Under the pieces are notes generated by a model. It saw only the letters and a list, made by a program, of their open reading frames with translations, searched no databases and was not told where the DNA came from. The position numbers and the translations under genes were made by a program. Shown piece by piece: positions 43,052-57,051 of a stretch of 64,000 nucleotides of DNA (positions are counted from its first letter, which is position 1; each line of letters starts with the position of its first letter). The DNA is from Viola odorata. Lineage: Eukaryota > Streptophyta > Magnoliopsida > Malpighiales > Violaceae. The DNA lies in NCBI GenBank assembly GCA_963691705.1, contig OY829544.1, positions 2,363,501-2,427,500 on the forward strand. The letters run 5' to 3'.

Positions 43052-46000
43052 ATGGCAGACAAAATGTCTGGACCTCTTGAGCGACATGTCAAAGCCAGTA
43101 AGTTCTCTGATTTTGGTTCATGTTCATGTTGTCGAAGAGTTGAACAATAAAAATAGATTGCGAGTATGTGGTGGAATTTTGCATTACTAGTTTTTTGGGT
43201 TCATGTCTTTTGTTGTATTTAGATGATTAAGTAGGGGGGAAAAGAGGGATAAAAGAGCAATAAATGCTGTATTTTTTTGGATTCATTTAAGAATGAAACG
43301 TAAGGGAAAATCGAGCGAATGCAAAAGAGAAAAAATCTTTATCATAAACTGGAAACCAAAAGGACAGATATTAACCCTTTTCACAATTTTTTCAGAGCTG
43401 AAAATGTGAGAGAAAGGAAAATGGTTTTTTTTTTTTTGTTTGTTATCAGTACTAATTATGGATTAATGAAGCAGGTCATGAAAAATCTGAGACTGAAACC
43501 TCAGAAGATGAGAGGAAGACAAGGCTTGGAGCTTTGAGGAAGAAAGCAATCGATGCCTCGAACAAGTTTAGAAATTCTTTTACGAAGAAAAGCCGCGGTA
43601 GGCACAGCCGAGTAATGTCTGTTTCCATTGATGATAATCTTGATGCTGAGGAGTTACAGGCAGTAGATGCTTTTCGCCAAGCTCTTATCCTTGACGAACT
43701 ACTACCCACGAAACATGATGATCACCATATGATGCTAAGGTCAGTTTGAATCACTTTTTTCCTGAAACAAGAATGTTAGATTTTTGTTTTACCATATATG
43801 TAGTTCTTACCTAATCAAGATTTCTTTGCGATTCGTACAGATTCTTGAAAGCTAGGAAATTTGACATTGAGAAAGCTAAGCAGATGTGGTCTGATACCCT
43901 GAATTGGAGGAAAGAGTTTGGTGCTGACACAATCATTGAGGTAATCTTTTGAACTTTCCTGAAAAAGAACAAGATTGTCTTACAAATTCCTGAAACAGAT
44001 GAGTCATAAGAAGTTTGTGAATTTTGGTGTTGTTTTTAGGACTTTGAATTTGCAGAAATAGATGAGGTTGTAAAATTCTATCCGCAAGGATATCATGGGA
44101 TTGATAAGGAAGGAAGGCCGGTTTACATCGAAAGATTGGGCGAAATTGATGCGAGCAAGCTGATGCAAGTCACAACATTGGATCGGTATGTGAAATACCA
44201 TGTGAAGGAATTTGAGAAAACCTTTGCTTTCAAGTTCCCAGCTTGTTCGATCGCGGCAAAGAAGCATATCGATCAGAGCACCACTATTTTGGATGTACAA
44301 GGAGTGGTATGCTTCAAATTGTTTAGATTCCTAAGTTTTTTCTGGTCTTACTTTTCTGGAGAGGCATAGCAACTAACTGAAATCTTGATCATTCAGGGGC
44401 TTAAACACTTCACCAAAACTGCTAGAGAGCTTATTTGTCGCATTCAAAAGGTTGATGGTGACAATTATCCTGAGGTAATATCATCTTCGTCTCTCGTGGA
44501 ACTTCTCGGGTTTCTGTAACTGTCATGGATAACATGTTATGCTGATTGAAGTGTCTGAACTGTTGTAGACCTTAAACCGAATGTTCATCATTAATGGTGG
44601 TGCTGGATTTAGGCTTCTATGGAACACTGTTAAACAGTTTATTGACCCCAAGACTGCTGGAAAGATCCATGTAAGCATCGTTCATTGTCGATTATTTCTG
44701 CTGCATACCATTAATCTTGGTCACTAAATTGCTTAACGATCTTCTTTTCATCAGTTTCTTGGCAATAAATATCAGAGCAAGCTGCTTGAAGTAATTGATG
44801 CAAAGTAAGTCTATTCTCTTTATTCACATATCTAAAGATGTTGATATTTCTAGTGTTAGTTCTTACTGGATTCTCATTTTGTTCACCGTGTTTTTGTTCA
44901 TTCAAAACAGTCAGCTACCGGAGTTTTTTGGTGGTACTTGTAATTGTGCTGATAAGGGAGGCTGTATGCGTTCTGACAAGGGTCCGTGGAATAATCCTGA
45001 CATACTCAAGGTAAAACTTCTAATTCCTATGGATTCTTCTGTTAGTTTAAAACTTCTGTTGTTCAACAACATCTCTGTTCTGATGGATGAATAAAATAAT
45101 CCGTTGCCATTCCGACGATTCAGATGGTTCAAAATGGTGAGGGCAAGTGCTGTAGGAGATTCTTGGCAGGAATCGAGGAGAAAGCAACCTCTGAAAGTGA
45201 GGGTGACTTCGATAAGGTACCGTTTATCCTCACATTATCTTTTTATTACGAAACCTAAAATATGATTTTTAGGGTATCTGATGATGTTCTTACTGTTTTT
45301 GCAGTTCGAAAAGAAGAGATGTGATCCTGCCAGTAAAGAAGCAGCTAAGAAAGTTCCTGCTCCCGGGGAGTACGTTGATCGTATGAAACTCTCCCCTGTT
45401 CCTGAAGAAGTAAGCTTTCCAGAATTCATGGATCATACGTTAATGCTAACGCTTTTACAAACCCATCACTGATGCACTTCTCCATTTCAGTCTCCGAAGA
45501 GTATGAATAAACTCGCTGCTCACGATTTTGAGAACTTGATTCCTATGGTAGAGAAGACCATAAATGCTACCTGGCCTACTCCACAGAAAAATATCCAACA
45601 TGGTTACTCTAAAGGTATGTATAACCATGCTCATAATGTCATAGTTTGACGTGACTACTATTTTTGGAATCTGATCGAAACATGTTTCTTAAACGATGAT
45701 TTTCTTGCATCTGCTAAAGACAAGACCGAGGGAGGCATCACGGGCAGCCTGATGGCACTGATACTAGGAATTGTGGCCGTGGTGCGCATAACAAGCAACA
45801 TGCCTCGGAAAATCACCGAAGCCGCTATCTATGGTAGCCAGATTTGCTTTTCTGATCAACCTATGAAAGGTCATGCATTGCCCGGGCCATCTGTCAGTAA
45901 CGACGATTACATAAAAATGATGAAACGCATGGCTGATATGGAGGAGAAGATGAATACTCTCATAGCAAGATCACTAGTCATGCCACCTGAGAAAGTGGAA

Positions 46001-46331
46001 ATCCTAAACGCCGCCATTAGCCGAGCAGATGTATTGGAACAAGAACTGGCGGCAACCAAAACGGTATTGCGTCTTACTAACTGCTGTGGCAATACATTAC
46101 GATGTTTGGATTGTTTTTGCTTATTTTTTTACTGTTTTTGTCCGCGACAGGCACTTGAGAACGCGCTGGTGAAGCAGAATGAACTCATGGCCTACGTTGA
46201 AAAGAAGAAAAAGAAGAAGAAGAGGGTAATATAAATATACACATAGCCTAATGTTTGGTAATGGTTAAGATCACAATCCTTAATCTAATGAAAGACTTCT
46301 TTTTTCTATGTTTCAGTTCCTTATGTTTTGA
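43052..46331 (+). CDS. SFH: SEC14-like phosphatidylinositol/phosphatidylcholine transfer protein, SFH family (copy 1)
   Basis: Fourteen exons: 43052-43097, 43475-43739, 43841-43940, 44040-44306, 44397-44474, 44569-44670, 44755-44804, 44911-45010, 45124-45216, 45305-45409, 45491-45614, 45720-46063, 46151-46225 and 46317-46331; 587 residues. Order of domains: basic Ser-rich N-terminus (to about 70), CRAL-TRIO N region with [20 protein letters not shown], the Sec14 lipid-binding domain (about 138-336) with [18 protein letters not shown] and [16 protein letters not shown], then a nodulin-type tail with a hydrophobic segment, a coiled coil and a Lys-rich end [12 protein letters not shown]. Such proteins present phosphatidylinositol to kinases and guide polarised membrane growth. 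It is tail to tail with copy 2; six consecutive exons match in length. Confidence 0.93.
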
Positions 46332-47408
46332 AAGAACAATCCAGTCTGCTGCTGAGGATCTTAGATGCTTATGGCTGCACAAGAGAGGAAGCTAGAGAAT
46401 GTGATAATGATGGAATTGCTAGTCAAGTGTTTCAGAATTTTCTTTGCTTTGCGTGTAAGAACTCAACTCGAAGTCTGTGTTGTAATTATTGAATCAAAAA
46501 AAGAAAAAAAGATCTTATTTAATCTTATTTTTTTAGTTTAGCTGAGGTTATTAGTAACTTTGTATATATATATATTGAAAAAATAATTATTCAAATGTTC
46601 TTAAAAAATGATATAATATAACTGAAAATTATTACTCTTCCCTCCAACAAAGAATCAATCAAAGGAAACAGCAAAATTGGAAAAAGAAAGAGTCGCCAAG
46701 GATATAAATAACTGCGACTGGGCCTAAAGTATTTCCGAACAATCAAAACCCAAACCGTACATTACCGACATCTTCTTTTTTATAAATCCCATAACCGACA
46801 TTTCTTAGTTTTACGGAAAAATAGATAACAGAAGTGACTTCATGATCAAATAATTCTTTTTTCCTCAAGGAATAGAGGCAAGATCAAAACCTGATCAAAT
46901 GACTTTTACGAGTAACATCCCAATCGATGACCCAGAAATCTCGTATTGCAAGTTATAAGCATTATTTTCCATTACGGAGCGGGTCTACTGGGGTTTTGCT
47001 TGAAAGCAAATCTGGAATTTTAATATTAACAGGATAACAACAGGCATGCAAGATGAGCAACGGCCAGGAGACTGTCAAAACCTTAATAATAATACGGTCA
47101 TGCCCTCGAAAAAACCACATGGGAAAAAAAAATAGTCGGACGAGCCATACACCAACATGATTTCAGAAATAGATTGGGCCCACACAAACTTTGTTGCATC
47201 AAATGTCTGAATTTGTTCACATTAATAGAAAAAATCCACTGTTTTAGAAAGTTTAATAAAACAATATCCTCGGAGTCGGCAAGATCAACTTTGGAGGTTT
47301 GTATATTTAAAAGACTGCGTATTAAAAAAACAAGGGACATATTTTGAGTAGTACCAGACAGTATCCATCCTTGAACCTTCCACTCCTCCCTCACTGTCAA
47401 AATCTCTT
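46332..47408. other. Shared 3' region between the two convergent SFH genes
   Basis: Holds both 3' UTRs. The sequence is AT-rich, with a TATATATATA run near 46562-46574. An open frame at 47098-47439 on the minus strand overlaps the last coding exon of SFH copy 2 and is not separate. Confidence 0.55.
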
Positions 47409-50400
47409 CTACCAGCAGAATTTCTTCTTCTGTCATCAAAAGAAAACAGTATCACTCGTAAACCCCACTAATCAAACAAACAAAAATTATGAAAAAATAA
47501 ATAAGCATTACAATATAAGAAGCAAAAGATCGATCTCCATACCCGGAACTTGGCTTCTTCTTGACTGTCAATGTAAGCAAGTAAGTCCTCTTGCCTCATC
47601 AAAGCTTCATGTAGAGCCTGCTCGAAAAGAAGTACATCAGACCATGATCTTGAAAACAAAAAGTGCCATCCAGCAACTTGTGGTTCATAGCTCTAAAGAA
47701 GTGATCAATGTTACCTTCTTGGTAGCAATTAGCTCTGCTTCTAGGGCATCCACGCGGCAAACAGCAGCATTCAGCAATTCTGCTTTCTCGTAAGGCATTT
47801 CTGATGGCTTTGCTTGAAGTGTACCAACTTTCTCCTCAAGCTCACCCAGCCTTTTCATTACAGAGGAGAGAAGTTCTGCCTCAATAACAGCTTGGGTTGG
47901 AAGAGGTTGCAACTCCTCATGTTTTGTATCATTTACGGTAAGCTCAGGAGAACTTTGGTCAGAGTTAGACAATAAGTAGGGAAGCTTCTTAGTTACAGGG
48001 AAAGTCAGTGAGCGGATGAGTGTGAAAAGTGTCAGGAAGAAAGCCATAACAGCTACTAAAACACGAGCACGAATTCCTTCAGGGGTCTTTGGAGCATCAG
48101 GCAGGTTGAGTGTTGCTGCATTGGACATTTCAATTTCAATGCATAATGAGAAGAAAGAAAACAGCAAGGATATATGTGTAAGCATATCAAGCAATAGAAA
48201 GATATTAATGCAACTGCACTGATCACAATTTACAGCTGTATTACTCTCATGCACAATTCCAAATTCTGTTGCTTTAGTAGGAAAGACTTTACCCAGCGGA
48301 CTTAGAAGAAAGACATTCTATGGTCAACATTGGAACACCCACCTTTCGAAACAGCAGGCTTCTGAAGTGGTACTTGCTTTTTCCAACCAGCATCAACCGC
48401 TTTGTCCACCATAGGAACATATTCATCGTACCCAGCAAAGCTACTGCCATAGTTTGCCTTACCAGCTACCCTAGACTGCAACATTGAGAGAGGACAGGAC
48501 ACAAAGACAAGTGAAAAACTTGTAACAACATCAATCTGCAGCTACTATATGAGAGAAAGATGGTGCAGTTATTACTCTCAAGGGAAAACAACACACTAGT
48601 TAGGGAGATACTAGAGGCATTATTCATCAGTTTTGCAAAATAATAGTCAACTAACACATTATGAATGCAACAGCATAAATTCATTGGGTGAGCAGAACAG
48701 CAGATTAAAAAGAAAAAACATACTTCTTCGCGAACAGGTGTCAGCCGGAGATGTGAGTAACTCTTCAGTGCTTTAGGGGATGTGACTTCTTCAGCATCAG
48801 ATCCTGACTCGGCAGTGGAGGTATCACTACCTTTGACCTGTTTCATGATATCCAAGTTAACGTGGTAATCATAAGGGGACATCTTTTCTATGACCACACA
48901 GAAAAAGTGGAAAATTACTTACCAAATGATACTGTGGCTTAACATAAGCAATCCTCCCCTCACCACCTAAGATTTTGACAACTTGTCTGGCACGTCGTGC
49001 ATCACCATTAAGAACCATCTGCCATAATATGAATACAACCAGTCACAAGTAAAACATGTGAAGTGAAAGGACCTCAGCAGTTAACATCTATGCCACGTGC
49101 AGAATAACCAGTGACCATTAACCAACCTTCAATATTTCTGGGTTTTTCCATGGTCCCTTATCAGACCGGAGGCAACCTCCCTGATCTGCACAGGTACAAG
49201 TACCGCCGAGGAATTCTGGCAACTCACTGCATGAATAGCAAAACATTCTTCAGTCATATACAACCAATTAGTGCAGCCATCAAGTGAAAAAAAAAAGTGA
49301 CTCTGGAAAATTAAACCAATGTTAGGGTAAACTCAATCCCTTACCTGGCATCAATTATCTCAAGTAATTTGCTTTGATATTTGTATCCAATAACCTAATT
49401 GAGTTCCAAAAAACACCTGCTTAATCAACCATCAACAACCAAATACAACAACTGTCTTCAGTATCTAGAAGAGAAGAATATTAACGTACATGAATCTTGG
49501 ATGTGGTTTTCGGATCTAGAAAACTCTTCACAGTGTTCCACAACAGCCTAAATCCAGGACCAGCATTGATTATGAACATCTGGTGGAGGGTCTGCATTTT
49601 TTTTTTTCAAAAAAGAAAGCAAGAAAATACAATTCAGTTATTCTAATCGTATGAAAATTTGAAAAACAAAGTTAAGGACATCTTAAGCAAAATGACACAA
49701 ACCTCAGGGTAATTGTCACCATCAATCTTCTGCAGTCGCATAATGAGATCCCTTGCAGACTTGGTAAAGTTCTTAAGTCCCTAATTAAGAGAGGTAACGA
49801 AGAACTGAGTGAGAAGATATTTTGAATAAACAGTCTGCAATACTAAACAAAAGTGATGTAACATACCACGCCTTGAACATCTAAAACAGTTGTGCTGGAA
49901 TCGATGTGTCTCTTTGCTGCAATTGTACATGCTGGAAATTTTACAGCAAAGCTTCTCTCAAACTCCTTTACATGGTATCTTACATAGCGATCCAAAGTTG
50001 TAACTTGCATTAGTTTGTGAGGATCAACTTTCCCCAATCTTTCAATGTACACAGGCCTCCCTTCTTTATCCACACCATGATTGCCATGGGGGTAATGGTT
50101 TAGAACCTCATCCAGCTCTTTAAATTCAAAATCCTGTAAACATATGCAAGATAAACTAGGAGGTCATCAATTTTGATATTAAGAACAAACGAAAAAAGAG
50201 TCAACTTGCATAACCACAACGAGAAAATTCACATTAAGTTACCTCCATAATAGTATCCACTCCGAATTCCTTCCTCCATTGAAGCATGTCTGCCCACATT
50301 TGCTTTGCTTTATCAACGTCAAACTTCCTTGCTTTCAAGAACCTAGTAGACGTTAACAACATCAAAATGCTACAATTAAGCAAGGAGCCAACACCAACGA

Positions 50401-51030
50401 CACAGTTACACTAGTGTATATCACCAAATTACTGTCCAGCAACAAGTTCCGCAATACTAATCGTAGTACCAGCATATTCAGTTTGAATTATGTCTGCCAT
50501 TTGTAGAAAAGCAAGCAAACAAAACTTAATAATGCAAACAAATAGAATTCACCTCAACATCATGTGATAATCATCGTGTTTAGCAGGTAACAACTCATCC
50601 ATAATCAGCGCTTGTCGAAAGCCATCAACAGCTTGTAGTTCTTCAACATCCCTCACATCCTCAATTGAGACAGAACTCACTCTTCCATCACTTTTCCGCC
50701 GACTACCCTTCTTTTTAAGAGAATGCCGGAACTTAGTCGACGCATTTATAGCTTTCTTCTTCAAAGATCCAATCCTGGTTCTCCTTTCGTCCTCTGAGTT
50801 CTCAAAATCAGACCTCCTCTCCCTCCTCTCGTCACTGCCGGAAAGCCCCTCAAAACCTGCCATGTCATCACAAACATTAACGACATAAAATCTCACAAAG
50901 CTACAGTCAAACCCTAGAATCAGCAACAAAAACCAAAAACCAAAAACAAAGATCAAAACCATAATCTAGAAGGGGAAGTTCGTATGGATCACTTACAAGG
51001 TCTGGCAAACCGATCCAGCGGGCCTGACAT
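47409..51030 (-). CDS. SFH: SEC14-like phosphatidylinositol/phosphatidylcholine transfer protein, SFH family (copy 2)
   Basis: Fourteen exons: 50997-51030, 50553-50856, 50243-50342, 49867-50133, 49703-49780, 49490-49591, 49345-49394, 49127-49226, 48923-49018, 48724-48837, 48343-48475, 47715-48115, 47543-47617 and 47409-47429; 624 residues. Starts [11 protein letters not shown], like copy 1 (MSGPLER). It has the CRAL-TRIO N block [20 protein letters not shown], the Sec14 domain with [20 protein letters not shown] and [16 protein letters not shown], then a nodulin tail with a hydrophobic stretch ([19 protein letters not shown]) and coiled coil ending EEAKFRKKKFCW. It differs from copy 1 in the acidic linker [17 protein letters not shown]. 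Tail-to-tail arrangement with copy 1 fits an old inverted duplication. Confidence 0.93.
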
Positions 51031-52994
51031 CGCTACGCACGGAATTCAAGGAAACTGGTGACGGAGTTGATGATGTTTGCGGGGATTACTGAGGGGATCG
51101 GACGGTCATAAATGCTTCTGAAGTGAAATTGGTTAGTAGAATTATCGAAACGGGAAAGTGTGAGTTGTTTCTGGATAGGGAATAAATATAAATAAATTAG
51201 ATGCGCCGATGAAACGACGACGGCGAATGAATGCGGGAGTGGCGAAGAGAAGGAGAGAGCGAGATGGTTGAGGAGACGGGGGGTTATAGTGGTTGAACAG
51301 AAGAATTGGGTGGGAGTGGGGTCCAGTGTTTTTTATGGGGTTTTGGTCTTGGAAATCCACGTGGCGGATGGAGGGACGGGTTGCAGGGAATTAACGCGCT
51401 GCCGCCGGCGGTGGTTGTGGGAATGGAATTAGAATTTTGATGGATGGATGGATAAATTGTACAGTAGCAGTAGTAGTAAAATTGATTGGGTAATTATGGA
51501 AGTACTGCCGCATATGCTCACTCACTTAATGAAAACAGTTATGCAGGGGTAGAATTTTTTTACTTTCACCACCGACAATTGACTATTAAATGAAATAATT
51601 ACTAGTAGTTTTAAGTCAAGTAAAAGAAGATGTGCGTTTAACTCTTCAAAATATCAAATTTAAAATAAGAAAATATAATAATAATAATTACTGAAGACAA
51701 TTTTTTTTTGCATAAAGTAAATTATTAATGATATTTTTTTCTTCTTAAATATTTCTCTAGATTTTATTAACCGTCTTTTTTTATTCTTTTCAAAAAGAAA
51801 AAACAACAATTAATAAAATCTGAATTGAGTGCATACGAGTCGATTACTACGATATTTCCAACTTGTCCTAATCCTAATTAGATGAATTTCAACCTTTCGT
51901 ATTTATCCACTCTCTTTTGCTGTGATTGCAAGAAATCACAATTGGCTGGCGGTGGCAAGGTAGACATGGATCACTATTTTTTATACAAAGTACGCTGCAT
52001 GAGTTGATTTCGTCAAGTTTGAGGATGTTCGATTCTTTTTATAAAAAATTATATGCGCATAATATTTTATTTTTTAGTGGACTAACTCGATACACAATAA
52101 AAAGATCCTTCCATTTACTTTCTCCTTCACTATTTCATACTATAATAATTTTATTTTTTAACAAATATTCTGATTATTTAACTCAGGTTTCCAAATGTGA
52201 TGCTTTCAAACTTGTTCCTATTTTTGATATTATTCATTTTTAATTTTGATAGATTTGGGATTGTCAACGAGGACAGCAACATAATTACAAAGTCGACGGA
52301 GAAGCATAATTGTACAAGTTAAATTACTCCGCAAATGGTGTTTCTAGCTGTCTAATAGCAATGGAAAGCATCAGAGAGAAGCCAATACGAAAGCTCTATA
52401 GCTGTTTAAACAAGTAAATGCAGATAAAAACACCACTGCCTTGTAATCTAAGAAACAAGTAACAGAATTCACTCTTTTTTGTTTCCTGTGATCCTCGGTG
52501 CCTTTCGAATAAAAGATTAATATCGTTTGGACATTATTATTTTTATAAAACAAAATGCTTATACAAAATTCACTGTAATCAATTTTTCCTAATCATTGGC
52601 CATAACTTTGAATACGATGAGGAAGTTTTAGCCATTGAAATATTTCTAACAAGCCAAAACTGAGAATAGAATACAGTTCTGTTTTTTGACCATCAACTAC
52701 CAACTGCCTAGCTGTAGATACCATATCCTTCAAGAGTACAATACTAAAGTATTAATAAATAATACCGTTGCCAATTTGAGCTGAAAAAAGTACAACCGAA
52801 TTACAGTTAAGCATTCATTGTACCTACTCGAATTAATTAAGGGAAAACACTTGTGCAACTCACCAAATGTATTTCTGCCTAATTCACAGATGAACTAGCT
52901 CGCCAATGAATAACTCGCGGAAAGAGCGTGTCATAATGGAATTGGTATGTGCGGAAACCCAAAAAAAATTCGTTTACGTCAGTTTAACTGGCAG
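51031..52994. other. Intergenic: promoter of SFH copy 2 and 3' side of Bdp1
   Basis: The left edge carries the leader and promoter of SFH copy 2 (GC-richer to about 51420). The rest is AT-rich without a gene; an open frame at 51926-52243 has no family features. The right edge is the Bdp1 3' UTR. Confidence 0.5.
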
Positions 52995-55900
52995 TCAAAA
53001 ATCACTTCTATACGTACCCCATACGTCGTCGTCCTCCTCCTCCTCCTCCTCTTCAACATCAACCTCATCAATTTCAGCAGAATCCAGTGGCCTACTGCCT
53101 TTAACATCCGCTTCTAGTTCAGATTTCGCAACTTGTTCCTGCAAAGTACATGAAAGAACACATTTATAAAGACATGGAAGTGTAATAGTTTTCATTTATC
53201 AATGCCTCCACAGCACCACCATTGTGAACCATGCTATTAAAAATTACAATTAACAGAGAGGATGTTACTTCACTCTTCTTTTTGTGATTGAATGCTATTT
53301 TATTTTAATAACACTAATCACAACCACATAACGGAATGCAGGCATTGCAATTTAATTTGCTCAGTTCTACAAATTGCCATTACTAAAACAACTCAAAATT
53401 ATCACCATATCAAAAGCAAAACCAGGATTGTAGGAATAAACTATACGAACCAAAGCTTAGTGTAGGAAGGAACCACATCACACAAGCAACAACGGGCCAA
53501 ATGTTCATGAGAAGTTATAAATCAAATTAAAGTATAACCACAAAAATCAACACAACGATAACTTTTTAGAATAGAACTTCTTCCACTCCACCAATAAGCA
53601 ACAATAATAAGTAAGCATAATAAAAGAATGACCGTCCCAGTGGGGAAAAAAATTACAAGTCAAACTATACTTTCCTACTTGCAAAGAGTACACAAAGAAA
53701 ATTGAAGTTTTGGTTGCATATCAAACATAAAGGATTATACAACAGTAGAAAAAAAATCCTTCACAGGTACAAAAGAACAAAGCTGATAGACCATTCATCA
53801 TCTTAGAAGAGAAATGGGAAACAAAAAAAATACTTACAGTAGTTTCAGCTTTCAACTCATCCTCATCCTCGCCACTCACATCAATTACGTCATTTTTGTT
53901 CGACTCTTTTTCTGCCTGCTGCTGCTTTATCAGCCTCATAAAGTACGAATGATCTGTGCATACAAGAGATGCATTAAACAAGCGAGAGAGAACAGAGAGA
54001 GGTGAGAGAGAGATGGAGGTCTAAACCCTTAGGATGATTGTTCTCAGCTTCAGACAGCTTTAATGGGTGCTGGCGTTGTTCCTTCTTCAATTTCAAATAC
54101 ATTTGCCGGCGTGTTCTTCCAGGAAAGAGTTGTTGTATCAACGATAAATCAGTACCAAAGTTTCGAATCCCCTAAAACAAAGAACATTAAGTTTATGAGT
54201 TGCAACGTTAGGAAGCAAGATAATACTTTAGCAATGCACTAATTGTCAATTAGCTTCAAAGGTATTGATAAAAAGAACTAAGTGTTCTGTCTTCCCCACT
54301 TAAAATTAATATACCCTTAGGCAGAAAAGTTTCATTGCTCATGTTATGACCCAAAAGAAGTAGTGGACCATTTATGCATTTTAATTTGACTAAATATGTA
54401 ATTATATTTACCTCATAAAACAATTCGGTGTCTTGTTTTGTCCATCTTACAGTCGGTGGTCTATTCATAAAAGAGTGGGCATTGTACAACAAGGATGCTG
54501 CTTGAATAGTATTTTCTTCATTGTATGCTTGTCCTCCACCTAGCTCTGAATTAAAAGGATCCTCTTCATCCTGAGAATGTATCCCACTAGAATATCTTCC
54601 ATTGCTGCAGAGAAAACATTGTAACAAGAAAAGTACACCAAGAAGCATCGAGCAACTCACTGCCCACACCTCACAACAAATTTCTCTATGACAATGGCTT
54701 GGCAAAAAAGAGTCAAAAGACTAAAGATGTAAAATTCACTTATAAAACAATTCTGCAAATAAATCGAATTGAGTCGATCACAGACAGGTACTTAATAATG
54801 ACCCTTCTCATTAAATCCATACCTTTGATTGGTTAAGGAAGTCTTGGAGGAGGCTAATGATGCCTTTGCCTCTTTAGCCTGTACAGATAGAGACGAAGCA
54901 CAGAAAACTTGAGTGAGGAATCTGCAAACATTAATGAATAAACTACACAAAGACTACCAATTAATAACATTCATTCGTGAAAACGTGCTACTAAGAATCA
55001 AGGAAAACAAACTACATACTGCTAACTTCTCCTTATGCTCTGCAAGAAAGATGATATCTTTGATGGCCAAACTCGAATAATCTATCTCATCCTCTGGCAT
55101 GTTAAGCAAATCTTTGTTCACTGCATAAGAAAGGTATTATCAAATACATAGATAAGAATTCATAACATCAGAAAATAACTGACAAAAGATACTAAAACTA
55201 CAATGTCTCTTTTTTCGACGAGTTGAATGAGAGAATTTTTTGGGAGGTTTTTTGGTTGATTGTCCAGCTGTGTCATTGGCCTTCTTCTGCTTTCTAACTG
55301 GTCGTTCTTTTTCAGCCACAGGTTTCATTGACTTCTGGGAGGCTCTTTTCTTCTTCGATGCACTCTCCACAATATTATTGTCATCATCTCTATCTTCAAA
55401 TGTAAATTCATAATCCTCATCTGCACCAGAACTGCTAGCAGGCTCTGCAGGAGCTCCATCCTCCTGCTCATCAACAAGTTGTGTAGTGGTTGCCCGCTTT
55501 CTCAACTGCCTTGATGATTCGCCACCTTCACCCGTCTCAATGGCTATGGAAGATTTCTTGGACTTTGTAGGAAGTTTTGAATCGGAGGCAGCTCTTTTTT
55601 TTTTAATATTTAAAGTCTGGAGAAGAGATCAAAAACAAGTCTGGATAATCACCTAAATACAAAATATTTTAAGTTATACTGGGGAAAAAAAGAGTACTTT
55701 TTTCTCGGGTACTCCAGGGGAATCCTTTTCATGCACAATATTCATGTTGTCGAGGTGAGACACTTCTGCAACGCCTGTCTGCTCTTCCTCCACAGGAAAC
55801 TCTAGAGAAGTAAAATTTGGAGGGATATTATGACCTATCATGGACAAGTAAGAACCAACACATTTAGGGATGAAGGCAGCAATAAGCTCCCAGCCCATTA

Positions 55901-57051
55901 GAAGCCAAGCTGCTACTGATTTGGAACTATGAAACATAAGAGTGAATTCTAAAGCATTACTTACCAAGGTTTAAAGCTATATTAGGATTTAGTTCATCAG
56001 AAGGGTCCAAATCAAACGCAGAAGAACCTGCCTAAAACAAATAATATTTTCATATTGATCAAACTTGTGCTTCAATAACACCAGAACAGTAAAATAAAAG
56101 GAGAACGCAAACATTTACCTCATCAGCCAATCCAAAAGTCTTGTTTTCAATGTTTCTTTCCAGTGGTACTTTGACCCCCATTGAAGAAGCTAATGAAGAA
56201 CCAACTGGGCGCATATTTCTAACATCTCCACTATCAATAGGCTGAACAGTGTTTGTTGTGTCCGAGCCAGTTGGTGAGGGAACATCAGCTTCTCTCACAG
56301 CGTAGCTTGGAAGAGTTGGAGGATCTACTGTTGCAGCTGTTACCTCCGTTGGGAGTGTTATGGCCCTTGGTTGAAACTTTGTGGCAGGGCCAACTGCTAA
56401 ACAGCAAACTCACATGATAAACATTTGGAAATGTGATGCAGAGGATAATGATTTCTGAAGCGTCAATTACCATGACCAGTAGCTGAAGTACAAAATATGT
56501 CATCAAGTTGGTCCAAATTAAATCCAGAAGAATCTGCCTGTAAGAATAAGAATTTTCAAGTTATATTATGAAAAACAAGAATCAGATTTATGGCTACTTC
56601 AGCTATACGGTAACAGTAAATTAAAGATATAAACAAACATTTACCTCTTCAGCAGACACAACAGTCGTGTTGTCATAGTTGCTTTTTAAAGGTTCTCTAG
56701 TCCCAGCCGATGAAGCTGGCTCAGAACTAACAGTTCCACTCAATCCATCCTCAGCAGTATCAACTGACTGAACCAGTTTATTTGTGTCCAAGCTGCTAAC
56801 TGGTGGTGTAATAGCTTTTTCCGTCGCATTGGATCGGAGTGCAGAAGCCACAGGTGCAGCTGTTGCCTTCAATGGCTGGAATTTGGTCCTCGGTTGAAAC
56901 TTCCCACCAGGCCTAGCTGCTAAAGAAACTCGGTCTCAAAGAACTTGGGGAGCAAAAAGCATTGTAGAACAATATTGACAGCATATCACTTACCACAGTT
57001 TGAAGTCGAATCATGAAGTATATCATCAAAAGGGTCCAAATTCGAATCCAT
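52995..57051 (-). CDS. BDP1: Transcription factor TFIIIB component B'' (Bdp1), SANT-domain protein
   Basis: Part of TFIIIB, which places RNA polymerase III at tRNA and 5S genes. Thirteen exons: 56994-57051, 56645-56916, 56471-56537, 56119-56393, 55965-56031, 55698-55834, 55202-55616, 55020-55120, 54823-54878, 54412-54604, 54027-54171, 53838-53953 and 52995-53138; 681 residues, phases closed. The SANT/Myb-like domain (about 535-590) has RWTKQDTELFYEGIRNFGTD and FPGRTRRQMYLKLKKEQRQH, the Bdp1-specific pattern. The N-terminal half is Ser/Pro-rich, with a duplicated exon pair (FQPR blocks) described in findings. The C-terminus ends with an acidic run (EEEEEEEDDD) and WGTYRSDF. The final exon may instead use a donor at GTATGG just after that run; I chose the read-through to TGA. 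Confidence 0.88.

Noticed and set aside
52906..53169. Serine-rich open frame on the + strand
   Set aside because: Complement of the acidic GAG/GAC run in the last Bdp1 exon.
54256..54705. Extended open frame at 54256-54705 that starts before Bdp1 exon 10 and runs past it
   Set aside because: Only the part from 54412 to 54604 matches the Bdp1 SANT region; the rest is intron sequence.
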